Source: Leucobacter coleopterorum
Lineage (GTDB): Bacteria > Actinomycetota > Actinomycetes > Actinomycetales > Microbacteriaceae
Assembly (NCBI RefSeq): GCF_011382985.1
Contig: NZ_CP049933.1
Coordinates: 1 to 64,000, forward strand
Length of the DNA stretch: 64,000 bases
Direction: 5' to 3'
Part shown: piece by piece, positions 48,950-59,150 of the stretch
Layout: each line of letters starts with the position of its first letter
Numbering within the stretch: position 1 is the first letter of the stretch
Program-made: the position numbers and the translations under genes
The notes under the pieces: generated by a model
The model's database searches: none
Told to the model about the DNA's origin: nothing
Seen by the model: the letters and a program-made list of their open reading frames with translations, nothing else

Positions 48950-49273
48950 CTAGATAATCCCGTTGAGGTGCTCGACAATCATCGGCTTCGGCATCGCACC
49001 GATGATCTCGCGGATCTCCTCACCGTTCTTGAATACCTTCATCGCGGGAATGGAGGTGATGCGGTACTGCGCCGCGAGATTAGGATTCTCATCAACGTTC
49101 AGCTTCGCGATGATGATCTTGCCTTCGTTCTCGGCAGCGATCTGGTCGAGAATCGGGGCGACCGCGCGGCAGGGGCCGCACCACTCTGCCCAGAAGTCAA
49201 CGAGTACGGGAACTTCGCTCTTCAAAACTGCGGTATCGAACGAGTTCTCGTCGACGATGATGGCTTCACTCAT
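48950..49273 (-). CDS. trxA: Thioredoxin
   Basis: A 107-residue thioredoxin with the redox site WCGPC at about residues 31-35 and cis-Pro in SIPAMKVF. Reduced by TrxB, encoded just upstream. AAAGGAAT precedes the ATG. Confidence 0.97.
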   Translation of the reverse strand: MSEAIIVDENSFDTAVLKSEVPVLVDFWAEWCGPCRAVAPILDQIAAENEGKIIIAKLNVDENPNLAAQYRITSIPAMKVFKNGEEIREIIGAMPKPMIVEHLNGII

Positions 49274-49299
49274 GATGATTCCTTTGTTAAATGATTTGG

Positions 49300-50252
49300 T
49301 TAGACCGCGGCGGGAACAGCGCTTTGTTTCTGCTCAAGCGCGGCGATGTAGTGTTCTGCGTCGAGGGCTGCAGCAGTGCCGGATCCTGCCGCGGTGATGG
49401 CCTGCTTATAGTGGGGGTCGATCACGTCGCCCGCTGCGAAGACACCAGGCACTGAGGTGCGCGAACTACGGCCGTCAACGGCAATTGTTCCCTCATCGGT
49501 CAGTTCGAGCTTGCCATGCACCAGGTGGGTTCGAGGATCGTTGCCGATCGCGATGAAGAGGCCTTCAATTGCGAGTTCGCTCTCCGAGCCGTCCACCGTG
49601 TTCTTCAGCGTCAAACCGGTAACCTCGGTCTCACCGTGAATTGCACTTACGCCCGAGTTCCAGATGAACTCGATCTTCGGATTATCGAAGGCACGCTGCT
49701 GCATGATCTTCGAGGCCTTCAGTTCGTCACGACGGTGGATGACGTAGACCTTGTCGGCGAAGCGGGTGAGGAACGTTGCCTCTTCCATGGCCGAGTCGCC
49801 GCCGCCGACAACAGCGATGGTCTTCTCGCGGAAGAAAAAGCCGTCGCAGGTGGCACACCACGAGATGCCGTGGCCAGAGAGGCGTTCTTCGTCTTCGAGG
49901 CCAAGCTTGCGGTAAGCGGAGCCTGTTGCGTAAATGATGGCCTGGGCCTCGTGTACGGTGCCATCACCGGCGGTGACGCGTTTCACTTCGCCCGAAACAT
50001 CGAGCTCGGTAACGTCGTCGTAGATGACCTCGGTGCCAAAGCGTTCAGCTTGCTCTTGCATCTTCTGCATGAGATCTGGACCTTGGATACCCTCGGGGAA
50101 GCCCGGGAAGTTCTCAACGTCGGTTGTGTTCATTAGTTCTCCCCGATGCCAATGGCGCTCGCGAACATCAGGGGTTTCAGGCCGGCTCGGGCCGCGTAGA
50201 TGGCAGCGGTAAAGCCGGCCGGGCCGGATCCAATAATGATGATCTGGTTCAT
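49300..50252 (-). CDS. trxB: Thioredoxin reductase, frame broken
   Basis: About 317 residues after correction. ATG 50252 gives [20 protein letters not shown] (FAD GxGxxG). The redox site is CATCDG, and [11 protein letters not shown] binds NADPH. The break is at the C-run 50141-50144 (one base short; [21 protein letters not shown] restored). Reduces TrxA. Confidence 0.93.
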
Positions 50253-50326
50253 AGGACTCCTCGCGCGGGGCGGTGTAGTTGCGGTGCGCAACCGCTCAGT
50301 GGTGTACAACCCATCCTAAGACCGCG

Positions 50327-52550
50327 CTATTCCCGCGGTGCTGTGACTTTTGCTGTTGTTCGGCGCCTGCGAACACTGCGCCAGATGCCAAAGCCGAGCA
50401 GAAGCGCTGCGAGTACTCCGAGTACCCAGAGGGCGATTGTTTCAACCACACTGCTAATCGAAATGGGAAGAGTGCGTGTGTCGACGGTCAGGTCGCCGGA
50501 GTTGTCGGTGACGTTCACAACAAGACCGGACTCCCCCGAAGACACACGACTGCGCACGGGTACCAAGATTCGGCTAGTGCCCTCGGCCGCCACGGCGACG
50601 TCTGAGAAGTGCGATTCGGTCACAGAAAGTGCTGCAGAAGCCGGGACGACACCTACCGAGACCTTTGCGTCAAAGGGCAGCGAGTTTCTCAGTTGCACCG
50701 GAACCCGCGTTGAGGTGCCGACGAGCTGGGTGTTCTGAGTGTTGATGATTCGCACACCCTGCATCAGTTCGGCGTCGCGCTTTCGGTAATCTCGAGCGAC
50801 CTTCTCAAAGTCGGCATCGTTCTCGGAGTAGCGAGTAGCGAAGAGATCAAGCAGACGAGTTCGCTGGTACCCAGTGAGGTACTCGGGAGTGACCAGGATC
50901 GCCGAGAGTTCATCAACCGAGGGCTCCCTGTTGACGGCGGCGCGCAGCAACTCCTGGCGATCCTCAGAGGTGCCGGATGCTTTCAGTGAAGCGGTTCCTT
51001 GTGTCTGCTCGGTATGGGGTGTTGGAGTCACCCAGTCGAGGCTGGCCAGTTCTTTGAGCAGCAGACTTGGCTCGTCGGCGTCGGCTGTCGCCGCGCGATC
51101 TAGGCCGAGTATGATCCCGGGAGAGTTTGTTTGTGCTGAGAGGGCAAGTTGGGCGGCTGCACTCGCTATACCGGCCGATCGTTCGGTCTCGGTGGGGCAT
51201 TAAGAGCCTTACGAGTCGCCGTGGCCAAACCCGAATGAGTGACGAGAATCGAGGTTTCACCGAGATTGGCCCGAGGGCCACCCTTTTGCGTTACGTTCTC
51301 TGAGTCAAGAATGATGTTTGAAATGCCGCTCGACTTCAGCATTGAAACTGTGCTGGCATCTACCGCACCCTCGGCGGGCCACGCCATGGCTTCGGCCTCG
51401 GGCCAAGCCATCAGCTGCTTGAGTGTGGGTGTCGACGCAGAGCCACCCGTCGAATTACTCTTTGTTGCGTCTTCACCGTCGGTTTTTGCCTCGTCGGTTG
51501 GGGCCGGGCTTATGCCTGGCGTGGGGGCCTTGGTGTTCTGATTCTCTGAATCAGAGAAGGTGCCAAAGCGAGTAACAAAATCGAGGCTTGTTGGTTCGAG
51601 TAATTCTTTGAGACCGACGGCCGATTGTGCCGCTGGGTCCGCGTCAGCAAATTGCAGGAGGAACGTGGTCAGAGATGTTGATTCGAGCCGCTTGAGGAAC
51701 TCTTGCGCTGGTTTGGGGCTCTCGTCACCGTACGCGCGAATGCCCGCGATGATGCGAGGATCAATAGCCAGTGTGGCTTGCTCAGTCGTAGCCACGGTGA
51801 GTAGGTCATCGAGCTTCGGCGCGACTTCTTCGAGCTGCTCGGGCTTGGCATTGTGTGGATGTTTGCGGGCAGCACCAGTGGCACAACAAAGCTGAGTTTT
51901 ACAGGGGCTCCCCCGCTGCCCCTCCAAACAATCTGGGTTTCGCCAGAGATATCTGCCGAGGTGCCATCTGCTTCGTCTGGTGTCGCTGTGGACGGAACCG
52001 TCGGATCTACCGTCGTAGGTTTCGTCGCGTTGGGATCACTTTTGGGAGTAAACACCGCTCGAATGCGGTAGACTCCGGCTGCCGAGTTCGCGTTCAGCGG
52101 TAATTCTGAACGGGGCACCGAGACCGTCACAGTGCGTTCACTCTCACCATCTACCTGGCTCAGCTTGCTGGTCTCGAGCACAGCCCCAGACTTGTTCAAT
52201 GTGTCGCCGAGTTCTTTGATGGACTCAACCCGCTGTGTGTCGAGTGACAGGGTCAGGGTGCCTGCGGGCAGTGCGTCTTTGCCGGGATTGCGAATGAGCA
52301 CACTGAAGTCGTAATTCGCTGTGGCCTCATTCAGCAGGGGCGCTGGGGGCGACACGACAAGTTCTGGGAGGGTCGTCGCCTCATCCGTTTCTGGTGAAGT
52401 CGTCTCAGCGGCTACGGGAGCACTCGCCTCAGCTGCAGACACGCAACTCGCAGCAAGCAGCGCAGAAAGAGACGCCGCTGCGACGGCACGCCAGGCACCG
52501 CGAGCGCGGATCGGCCCACGCGAAACTCGGGGTCGGGTCAAAAGAGGCAT
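50327..52550 (-). CDS. DUF6049 family secreted/membrane protein, frame broken twice
   Basis: About 740 residues after correction. It has an N-terminal signal region (ARGAWRAVAAASLSALLAAS), a large extracytoplasmic part, a C-terminal membrane helix (VVETIALWVLGVLAALLLGFG) and a basic tail. Breaks: near 51851-51852 (one base short) and in the G-run 51194-51197. DUF6049 proteins sit beside cca in actinobacteria and are predicted to act in the envelope; function unknown. In most relatives murJ lies between this gene and trxB, but here only 75 bp separate them. TAGACT lies 6 nt before the ATG. Confidence 0.85.
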
Positions 52551-52556
52551 GGCGAC

Positions 52557-52562
52557 AGTCTA
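52557..52562 (-). promoter_or_regulatory. Putative -10 element of leaderless DUF6049 gene
   Basis: TAGACT on the minus strand, 6 nt before the ATG at 52550. Confidence 0.5.
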
Positions 52563-52590
52563 TGGAGTGCCTCTGACGTGAAGGTTTGAG

Positions 52591-52596
52591 TACGCT
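52591..52596 (+). promoter_or_regulatory. Putative -10 element of leaderless cca
   Basis: TACGCT, 6 nt before the ATG at 52603; divergent from the DUF6049 promoter. Confidence 0.45.
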
Positions 52597-52602
52597 TGAG
52601 AG

Positions 52603-54038
52603 ATGCTTTCTCTCGCCGAATCGATGGACGCACTCCGCACCATTGCCACTTCCAAAGCTGTTGCTACACTCGCTGCGGCGTTTAGCGAGCAGGGGCACGA
52701 GTTCGCGCTCGTCGGCGGCCCTGTTCGAGATGCATTGCTTGGCAGAGTGGTGACCGACCTCGACTTCACAACATCGGCGCGACCCGACGAAACGGCGGCG
52801 ATCCTCAAGGGAATCACAAAAAATGTGTGGGATGTCGGCCGCGACTTCGGCACGATTGCGGCGAAGGTTCATGGCGAAACGGTCGAGATCACCACCTATC
52901 GCGCAGAAATCTACCGCGACGACTCGCGTAAACCCGAGGTGAGCTACGGCGACACCATCGAGGGTGATCTTGTGCGGCGCGACTTCACCATCAACGCCCT
53001 CGCGCTCATGCTGCCCGAGCTCAGGCTCGTTGACGTGTCGGGGGAGTTGAGGATCTGCTGGCCGGGACGATCCGCACGCCTGGATCGCCCGCGACCTCGT
53101 TCACCGACGACCCGCTGCGCATGATGCGCGCGGCGCGCTTCGCCGTGCAGCTCGGCTTTGAGGTGGCACCCGATACACAGGGCGCCATGGTCGAGTTTGC
53201 GGAGCGGCTCGACATTATTTCGGCGGAGAGGATCCGCGACGAGTTCGTGAAACTACTGAGCACCGATGAGCCGGTGCCCGGCATCCGACTGCTCGTTGAC
53301 ACGGGTCTTGCCGATCGATTTTTGCCCGAGCTCATCGAACTACTCACCACACAAGACGATCACGGTCGCCACAAAGATGTGTACGAGCACAGTCTGACGG
53401 TGCTGCGCCAGGCAATCGAGATGGAGCTGGTGCGCCGCGATCCCGAAACGACGGAGGCTGACATCGTGCTGCGGCTTGCCGCGCTGCTGCACGACATTGG
53501 TAAACCCGCGACAAGGCGCTTCGAGGCCGGCGGAGTGACGTTCCACCACCACGACGTCGTGGGTGCCAAACTCGCGAAGAAGCGACTGCGTGAGCTGCGC
53601 TTCGACAACGAAACTGTCAAGCGTGTGGCCCGCCTTATCGAGCTGCATCTGCGCTTCTTCGGCTACAGCGACCAACAGTGGAGCGACTCTGCTGTGCGGC
53701 GTTACGTGCGTGACGCCGGCGGTGAGCTCGAGCAACTGCACATTCTTACGCGCGCAGACGTGACCACCCGCAATAAACGCAAGGCAGAGCGCCTTGAGCA
53801 CGCCTACGACGATATCGAGCAGCGGATCGCGGAGCTGTCTGAGGCCGAAGAGCTGGCGGCTGTGCGGCCAGAGCTCGATGGCGCTCAGATCATGGATCTG
53901 CTGCAGATTTCGCCGGGACCGCTGGTCGGTCGGGCTTACAAGTACCTGCTTGAGGTGCGTCTTGACGAGGGCATCATCGGCGAGGAGGCCGCTGAAGAGC
54001 GACTGCGGGCCTGGTTCGCTGAACAGGGAGACAACTAA
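52603..54038 (+). CDS. cca: CCA tRNA nucleotidyltransferase, frame broken
   Basis: About 478 residues after correction. The nucleotidyltransferase head has LVGGPVRDALLG and DLDFTT; the (R)RDFTINALAL segment follows. The C-terminal half carries an HD domain (HDIGKP) typical of actinobacterial CCA enzymes. The break is at the G-run 53040-53044 (one base short; VSGGVEDLLAGTIRTPGSP restored). Adds CCA to tRNA; needed here because the tRNA genes seen do not encode CCA. Confidence 0.94.
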
Positions 54039-54835
54039 TGGCACAGGATCCTCGCGAATGGTTTCAAGGTGTGCCCCGTGTGATGTTCGTGCACGCGCAT
54101 CCCGACGACGAAACGATCACAACCGGCGGCACGCTCGCGGCACTCGCCGAGGCGGGTCAAGAGCCCTTGCTGGTCACACTCACCCGTGGTGAGCAGGGTG
54201 AGGTGACACCCGGGCCGTTTGCGCAGCTGCAGGGCACCGACGGCCTTGCGCCGCACCGCCAGACGGAACTTGCGGCCGCCCTCGCCATGCTTGGTGTCGA
54301 GCGCCACGCCTTTCTCGGAGTGCCACCCGCTCGCGCTGAGGGTTTGCCGCCAACAATCTACGAGGACTCGGGCATGGAGTGGGAGGCGGACGGTCGCGCG
54401 ACCGCCTCCCCCAACGCCCGACCCGATGCGTTGACCCAGGTGCCAGCCATCGAGGCACTGAACGATCTTTTGGCCGCAGCCTACAACGCCGGTGCCGGCG
54501 CGATCGTCAGCTACGACGACGACGGAGGCTACGGTCATCCAGACCATGTACTCGCGCACCGCCTGGGGCGTGCTGTAGCGCAGGGGCTCGGGATCCCCTT
54601 CTGGGCAATTGCTTCTGAAGACACGGCGGCTGATCCTGATCCAGCAGATATTGGCGACGGGGATCGCGAGCGCCACGACATTTCCCCATGGTTTGATCGT
54701 AAGGTTGCCGCGTTGCGCTCGCACGGCACGCAGCTCACGGTCGACGGCGAGGATATCGTGCACGTTGGTGGCCAGCGCCAGCCGATTGATCGGGTGGAGT
54801 CATTCCGGCTGGTGCGCCCAGTGCAGGCTGCGTAA
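54038..54835 (+). CDS. PIG-L family deacetylase, MshB-like
   Basis: A 265-residue zinc deacetylase with HPDDE (residues about 23-27) and the second metal/active-site motif GGYGHPDH near residue 165. Actinobacterial homologues act on GlcNAc-Ins (mycothiol synthesis, MshB) or mycothiol conjugates (Mca). The length fits MshB, but identity cannot be settled here. The ATG overlaps the cca stop by 1 nt. Confidence 0.88.
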   Translation: MAQDPREWFQGVPRVMFVHAHPDDETITTGGTLAALAEAGQEPLLVTLTRGEQGEVTPGPFAQLQGTDGLAPHRQTELAAALAMLGVERHAFLGVPPARAEGLPPTIYEDSGMEWEADGRATASPNARPDALTQVPAIEALNDLLAAAYNAGAGAIVSYDDDGGYGHPDHVLAHRLGRAVAQGLGIPFWAIASEDTAADPDPADIGDGDRERHDISPWFDRKVAALRSHGTQLTVDGEDIVHVGGQRQPIDRVESFRLVRPVQAA

Positions 54836-54977
54836 TGAGCGGCCTCAGCGACGAGATGCTAGTATGGACAGGTTGTCTGCATAGCGCGCGATCTGCGTAA
54901 CGTGTGGGCACGATGCAAAAACACCCTCCTGCCACAGAAATCCTGTGGCCGTGAAGTCCGAAGGAGGTGGGTCAGTA

Positions 54978-55340
54978 ATGCATCCGTACGAACTCATGGT
55001 GATCCTCGATCCCGGTATCGACGAGCGCACCGTCGCCCCCAGCATCGAGAAGTTTCTCGGTGTTATCACCAAAGCTGGTGGCGAAATCAAGAGCACCGAT
55101 ATCTGGGGCAAGCGCCGTCTTGCTTACGAGATCAACAAGCAGTCAGAAGGCATCTACGTTGTAGTGAACTTCGACGCTTCACACGAAGCCACGGTTGAGC
55201 TCGATCGTCAGCTCGGCCTGTCTGAGGCAGTGCTGCGCACCAAGGTGCTCCGCGCCGACGAGCTGATCGCTCAGCGTGCAGCTCAGTCCAAGCGTGACCA
55301 GGCCAAGGCAGCTCGCGCTGCTGCGAAGCAGAGCGCTTAG
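54978..55340 (+). CDS. rpsF: 30S ribosomal protein S6
   Basis: A 120-residue S6: [33 protein letters not shown] 54978 has AAGGAGGTG upstream. First gene of rpsF-ssb-rpsR-rplI. Confidence 0.97.
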   Translation: MHPYELMVILDPGIDERTVAPSIEKFLGVITKAGGEIKSTDIWGKRRLAYEINKQSEGIYVVVNFDASHEATVELDRQLGLSEAVLRTKVLRADELIAQRAAQSKRDQAKAARAAAKQSA

Positions 55341-55343
55341 CTC

Positions 55344-55886
55344 ATGGCCGGCGAGCCGCTGATCACAGTTGTCGGTAACCTGGTTGCCGACCCCGAGCCT
55401 CGCGTGTCGCAGGCCGGTAAGTCGTGGGTGACGTTCCGCATCGCCTCGACTCCGCGCGTGCGTGATCGTCAGTCCGGTGACTGGTCGGATGGCGAGGCGC
55501 TGTGGCTTGGTTGCCGCGCATACGGTGAGTATGCCGACAACATTGCCGCGTCGCTCACCAAGGGCACTCGCGTCATCGTGCAGGGTCGTCTCACTCAGCG
55601 CAGTTACACCGATAACCAGGGGCAGCAGCGCACCTCTCTCGACCTTGAGGTCGAAGAGATTGGGCCGTCGCTCCGCTTCGCCACAACTCAGGTCACTCGT
55701 GGCCAGTCGCGTGGTCAGGTTGGTGGCTTCGGTGGAGCCGGCGGCGGTCAGCCTGCCGGTCAGAGCAGCTGGGGTCAGCCCGCAGCCGCCGCTCCGCAGC
55801 AGCAGGATAGCCCCTGGGCCAACTCGGGCCAGGGCGACGCCGGCGGCGGTTTTGGTGGCGGCTTTGACGACGAGCAACCCTTCTAA
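55344..55886 (+). CDS. ssb: Single-stranded DNA-binding protein
   Basis: A 180-residue SSB: OB fold (residues 1-110), Gly/Gln-rich linker and acidic tip DDEQPF that recruits repair proteins. Starts 3 nt after rpsF. Confidence 0.97.
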   Translation: MAGEPLITVVGNLVADPEPRVSQAGKSWVTFRIASTPRVRDRQSGDWSDGEALWLGCRAYGEYADNIAASLTKGTRVIVQGRLTQRSYTDNQGQQRTSLDLEVEEIGPSLRFATTQVTRGQSRGQVGGFGGAGGGQPAGQSSWGQPAAAAPQQQDSPWANSGQGDAGGGFGGGFDDEQPF

Positions 55887-55939
55887 ATAACTTCATGTTC
55901 CCGGCATCGCCGGGACGCATTACGAAAAGAGTCCAGAAA

Positions 55940-56200
55940 ATGGCAGGCAAGTCCAGCGGCGCAGCCCGCAAGCCGGGCCGCGGCAAAAACGCAAAGGTTG
56001 TCGCACCCGCTAAGAAGCAGACCGTAGGCGTCATCGATTACAAAGATGTCGCGACACTGCGCAAGTTCATCTCTGAGCGTGGAAAGATCCGCGCCCGCCG
56101 CATCACCGGTGTGTCCGTCCAGGAGCAGCGTCTCATCGCGAAGGCAGTTAAGAACGCCCGCGAAATGGCACTCCTCCCCTACGCCGGCTCTGGCCGCTGA
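55940..56200 (+). CDS. rpsR: 30S ribosomal protein S18
   Basis: An 86-residue S18: basic N-terminus, [18 protein letters not shown] and ALLPYAG. ATG 55940 ([11 protein letters not shown]) is chosen as the start of the basic tail; the upstream in-frame ATG at 55895 is unlikely. Confidence 0.96.
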   Translation: MAGKSSGAARKPGRGKNAKVVAPAKKQTVGVIDYKDVATLRKFISERGKIRARRITGVSVQEQRLIAKAVKNAREMALLPYAGSGR

Positions 56201-56213
56201 GGAGTAGAGAAAC

Positions 56214-56663
56214 ATGGCTAAGGTAATTCTTACTCACGAGGTCCAGGGCCTCGGATCCGCCGGCGACGTTGTTGACGTCAAGACCGGTTACGCACGCAAC
56301 TACCTCGTGCCCCAGGGCTTCGGTATTCACTGGACCCGCGGTGGCGAGGCTCAGGTTGCACAGCTCCGTGCTGCTCGCGATGCACGTGCGCTCGCTTCGG
56401 TTGAGGACGCCCAGGCGCTCAAGGCGAAGCTGCAGGAGAACAAGATCCGCATGCAGGTGAAGACCGGCACCGGTGGACGTCTCTTCGGTTCGGTGAAGCC
56501 TGCTGCTGTTGCTGCGGCTGTTTCCGCTGCCGGTCTCGGTGAGATCGACAAGCGTAAGGTCACCCTCCCGACCATCAAGACGACCGGCGAGTACAAGGCA
56601 ACCCTGCACCTGCACGATGGTGTAGACGCGGTTGTGACGCTTCAGGTTATTTCGCAGCGCTAG
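56214..56663 (+). CDS. rplI: 50S ribosomal protein L9
   Basis: A 149-residue L9: [31 protein letters not shown] and the C-terminal RLFGSVKPA domain. GAGGAGTAGAG upstream. Confidence 0.97.
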   Translation: MAKVILTHEVQGLGSAGDVVDVKTGYARNYLVPQGFGIHWTRGGEAQVAQLRAARDARALASVEDAQALKAKLQENKIRMQVKTGTGGRLFGSVKPAAVAAAVSAAGLGEIDKRKVTLPTIKTTGEYKATLHLHDGVDAVVTLQVISQR

Positions 56664-56681
56664 TCGCGGTGTAATCTGCCC

Positions 56682-56722
56682 AAACGGGGGCGACGATTCC
56701 ATTGAGGATCGCGCCCCCGTTT
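56682..56722 (+). terminator. rplI operon terminator
   Basis: An 11-bp stem AAACGGGGGCG/CGCCCCCGTTT (56682-56692, 56712-56722), the right arm running into a TTTT tract. Confidence 0.92.
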
Positions 56723-56820
56723 TGCTGTTTCCAGGGTGCTTGGGGCGGCGTGCTGGCTGGCTGTATGTTTGGCGGGCGGGGTCCCTCGCGGGTGCTGTGC
56801 TTCTCGCGGATGCTGTGCCT

Positions 56821-56938
56821 CACTCTACTAGCGGCAAGGATCCGCACCCGTGATGATCCTTGCCGCTGGTTGCGAACCTTGCCTGAAGTTGTGCGACGGG
56901 TCTCAAAACGACCTTCGTGACTGATCGCAAGTAGAGTG
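56821..56938. other. Nested inverted repeat, possible structured RNA
   Basis: An outer 9-bp perfect inverted pair (56821-56829 and 56930-56938) encloses an inner 13-bp perfect hairpin (56830-56842 and 56855-56867) with a 12-nt loop. No coding signal. Possibly a small RNA or remnant element; strand unknown. Confidence 0.45.
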
Positions 56939-56941
56939 AAC

Positions 56942-57295
56942 GGGCTCTTTGTAATGAAGGGTGTATCGGCAAGCACGCATGTGCCGAGTCTGCATGTCGT
57001 CGTCGAGTCTGCGTCTTACCGTCGAGCCTGCATCTCACCTTGGACTCTGCGTCCCGTCGCCGAGCTTGCGATGTAGAGCGCTGGTTCGACCGTAAAACGC
57101 GGGCTCGCCGCAACGAGTGGGTGGAAGCTTGGACGAGTGTCCCTGATACTGACGAGAGGCCCCGATAATCACACGTCGGTATCCAGGGACCTCGTCGGTA
57201 TTGGGGCCACTCGCCAATCTCGCGAACGATATCGAAGATCACTTCTCGAGCATGACGGGCTCAGGCCATTTCTACGTCCTCGATCACAAATAGCC
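56942..57295. mobile_element. Repeat copy C: MITE-like element with terminal inverted repeats and target duplication
   Basis: Left end GGGCTCTTTGTAATGAAGG; the right end read inward is GGCTATTTGTGATCGAGG (14 of 18 positions match). AGTGAAC flanks both sides directly (56935-56941 and 57296-57302). Inside: five 19-bp units, a GCGGGCTCGC block, an imperfect palindrome (57141-57156 and 57191-57205) and the CAATCTCGCGAACGATATCGAA block. No transposase. GGCTCTTTGT ends resemble ISL3-family ends, so mobilisation by such an enzyme is possible (inference). Confidence 0.65.
56982..57076. repeat. Five degenerate 19-bp tandem units
   Basis: Units 56982-57000, 57001-57019, 57020-57038, 57039-57057, 57058-57076, each near CGTCGAGTCTGCNTCTNAC. 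Two further related units occur at 48674-48711. Confidence 0.8.
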
Positions 57296-57302
57296 AGTGA
57301 AC

Positions 57303-57667
57303 ACGAGGTAAATGAGAGGGTCCGTAAGTCTCTCTCACAGGCAACCGACAGTGAGAAGTTCTCCACATGTTGGCGTGTCGCGCAAGCCTCAAGGTCAACC
57401 TGAGACTTGAATAACTTTCATTTTGTGGAAACTCGAAATCCCTGGTCAAAGGGGCAAAAGTCGCGATAAGTAAATTGTTCTCCACAGGTTTTCCCCAGGC
57501 CTGTGCAGAACATCCGGCTCAAAGCAGTCAGTTACACACATAGTTATCCACAGGCCTGAAAACGAACGTTTTGCGTTGCCCTGTGGTGCCCATACCGTGA
57601 ATGTCTGGGGTCTGGTATCTACTGGACGCGACCTTAGTTCCAGTGTCCATTGAAGAGGAGTGACCGC
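57303..57667 (+). promoter_or_regulatory. dnaB upstream region with three DnaA boxes
   Basis: TTATCCACA (57544-57552, perfect) and TTCTCCACA (57359-57367, 57478-57486), all the same way round. No gene seen. Suggests DnaA control of the helicase gene or a DnaA-titrating cluster. Confidence 0.6.
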
Positions 57668-59044
57668 GTGTCAATTGCACACTTGGGAATCCCGGATCCG
57701 TTTGTCGAAGAACAGCAGCGGGGCCACGAGCGGACGCCGCCGTACGACCTTCTTGCCGAGCAGAGTGCACTCGGTGGCATGCTGCTTTCCAAAGACGCTG
57801 TCGCCGACGTTACAGGTCTGGTCAAAGGCGTCGATTTTTACGTGCCCAAGCACGAGGTCATCTACGAGGCAGTTCTTGCGCTCTACTCGCGCGGTGAGCC
57901 AACCGACGTGATTACCGTTACCGACGAGCTCACAAAGACCGGAGAGCTGCAGCGCGCCGGGGGAGCCGAATACCTCCACTCGGTAACCAGCATCGTCCCG
58001 ACCGCCGCGAACGCAAGTTTCTACGCTGAAATCGTCGCCGAGAAGGCACTGCTGCGTCGCCTGGTTGAGGCCGGGACTCGTATCGCTCAGATGGGTTACG
58101 CCGGTGAGGGTGAAGCGATTGACCTCGTGAACGTTGCTCAGTCTGAGATCTACGGTGTTACTGGTGAGGCTCAGGGCGAAGACTACGTTCCTCTGCATCT
58201 TGCGGTCGACGCGGCCCTTGAAGAGATTAACAAGGCGAATAGCTCAGACGGTGGCATGCTTGGTGTGCCAACCGGCTTCAGCGAGCTTGATGCCATGACC
58301 AATGGCTTCGCCGGCGGCCAGATGATCATCATCGCCGCGCGACCGGCCATGGGTAAGTCAACGCTGGCTATGGACGTCGCCCGTAACGCCTCGGTGCACG
58401 CCAACGCACCAACCGTGTTCTTCTCGCTCGAGATGGGGCGTGCCGAAATTGCGATGCGATTGCTCGCTGCCGAGGCGAGTATTCCGATGCAGACCCTGCG
58501 TAAGGGCGCACTCGATAACCGCGACTTTCAGAAACTCGCGGCCACGCAGGCCCGCGTCGCAGAGGCGCCGCTCTTCATTGATGACAGCCCGAACCTCACA
58601 CTCGTTGAGATCCGCGCTAAGTGCCGCCGGCTCAAGCAGCAGCACGGCCTCAGAATGGTCGTTATTGATTACCTGCAGTTGCTCTCCAGCGGCAAGAAGT
58701 CAGAGAGCCGTCAGCAAGAGGTCTCCGAGTTCTCGCGTGCGCTGAAGTTGCTCTCGAAGGAGCTTGATGTACCGGTGATTGCGCTATCGCAGTTGAACCG
58801 TGCATCGGAGCAACGCGCTGACAAAATGCCCGCAATTAGCGACCTTCGTGAGTCGGGCTCGCTGGAGCAGGACGCGGATATGGTAATCCTTTTGCACCGC
58901 GAGGCAGTGGGAGATCGAGATAGCCCTCGCGCGGGTGAGGCCGACTTCATCTTGGCCAAGCAGCGTAACGGCCCCACCGGCACGGTTACCGTGGCTTTCC
59001 AGGGTCACTACTCGCGTTTCCGTGACATGCCACAGGGAGTTTGA
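57668..59044 (+). CDS. dnaB: Replicative DNA helicase DnaB
   Basis: A 458-residue hexameric helicase. GTG 57668 (VSIAHLG) is preferred because GAAGAGGAGTG lies just upstream; an ATG at 57650 falls inside that ribosome site. The N-terminal domain is DLLAEQSALGGML; the RecA core has Walker A ARPAMGKST and VIDYLQLLSS. No intein. Confidence 0.97.
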   Translation: MSIAHLGIPDPFVEEQQRGHERTPPYDLLAEQSALGGMLLSKDAVADVTGLVKGVDFYVPKHEVIYEAVLALYSRGEPTDVITVTDELTKTGELQRAGGAEYLHSVTSIVPTAANASFYAEIVAEKALLRRLVEAGTRIAQMGYAGEGEAIDLVNVAQSEIYGVTGEAQGEDYVPLHLAVDAALEEINKANSSDGGMLGVPTGFSELDAMTNGFAGGQMIIIAARPAMGKSTLAMDVARNASVHANAPTVFFSLEMGRAEIAMRLLAAEASIPMQTLRKGALDNRDFQKLAATQARVAEAPLFIDDSPNLTLVEIRAKCRRLKQQHGLRMVVIDYLQLLSSGKKSESRQQEVSEFSRALKLLSKELDVPVIALSQLNRASEQRADKMPAISDLRESGSLEQDADMVILLHREAVGDRDSPRAGEADFILAKQRNGPTGTVTVAFQGHYSRFRDMPQGV

Positions 59045-59150
59045 GTTGGTGTGCCTCCCGCAAGCGTCCCAGGCGGGCAGCTGACGACCCCGCGGGGAGA
59101 AGGCACAGCGCGGCAAGGTAGAGTGGATGCAGTTTGAAGGAAGGAAAGCC

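Noticed and set aside
56982..57076. CRISPR array
   Set aside because: Units are directly adjacent without spacers and no cas genes are present.
56820..57242. 140-codon minus-strand frame across copy C
   Set aside because: Made of repeat units; shared peptide FDIVREIG with copy B comes from the shared DNA block.
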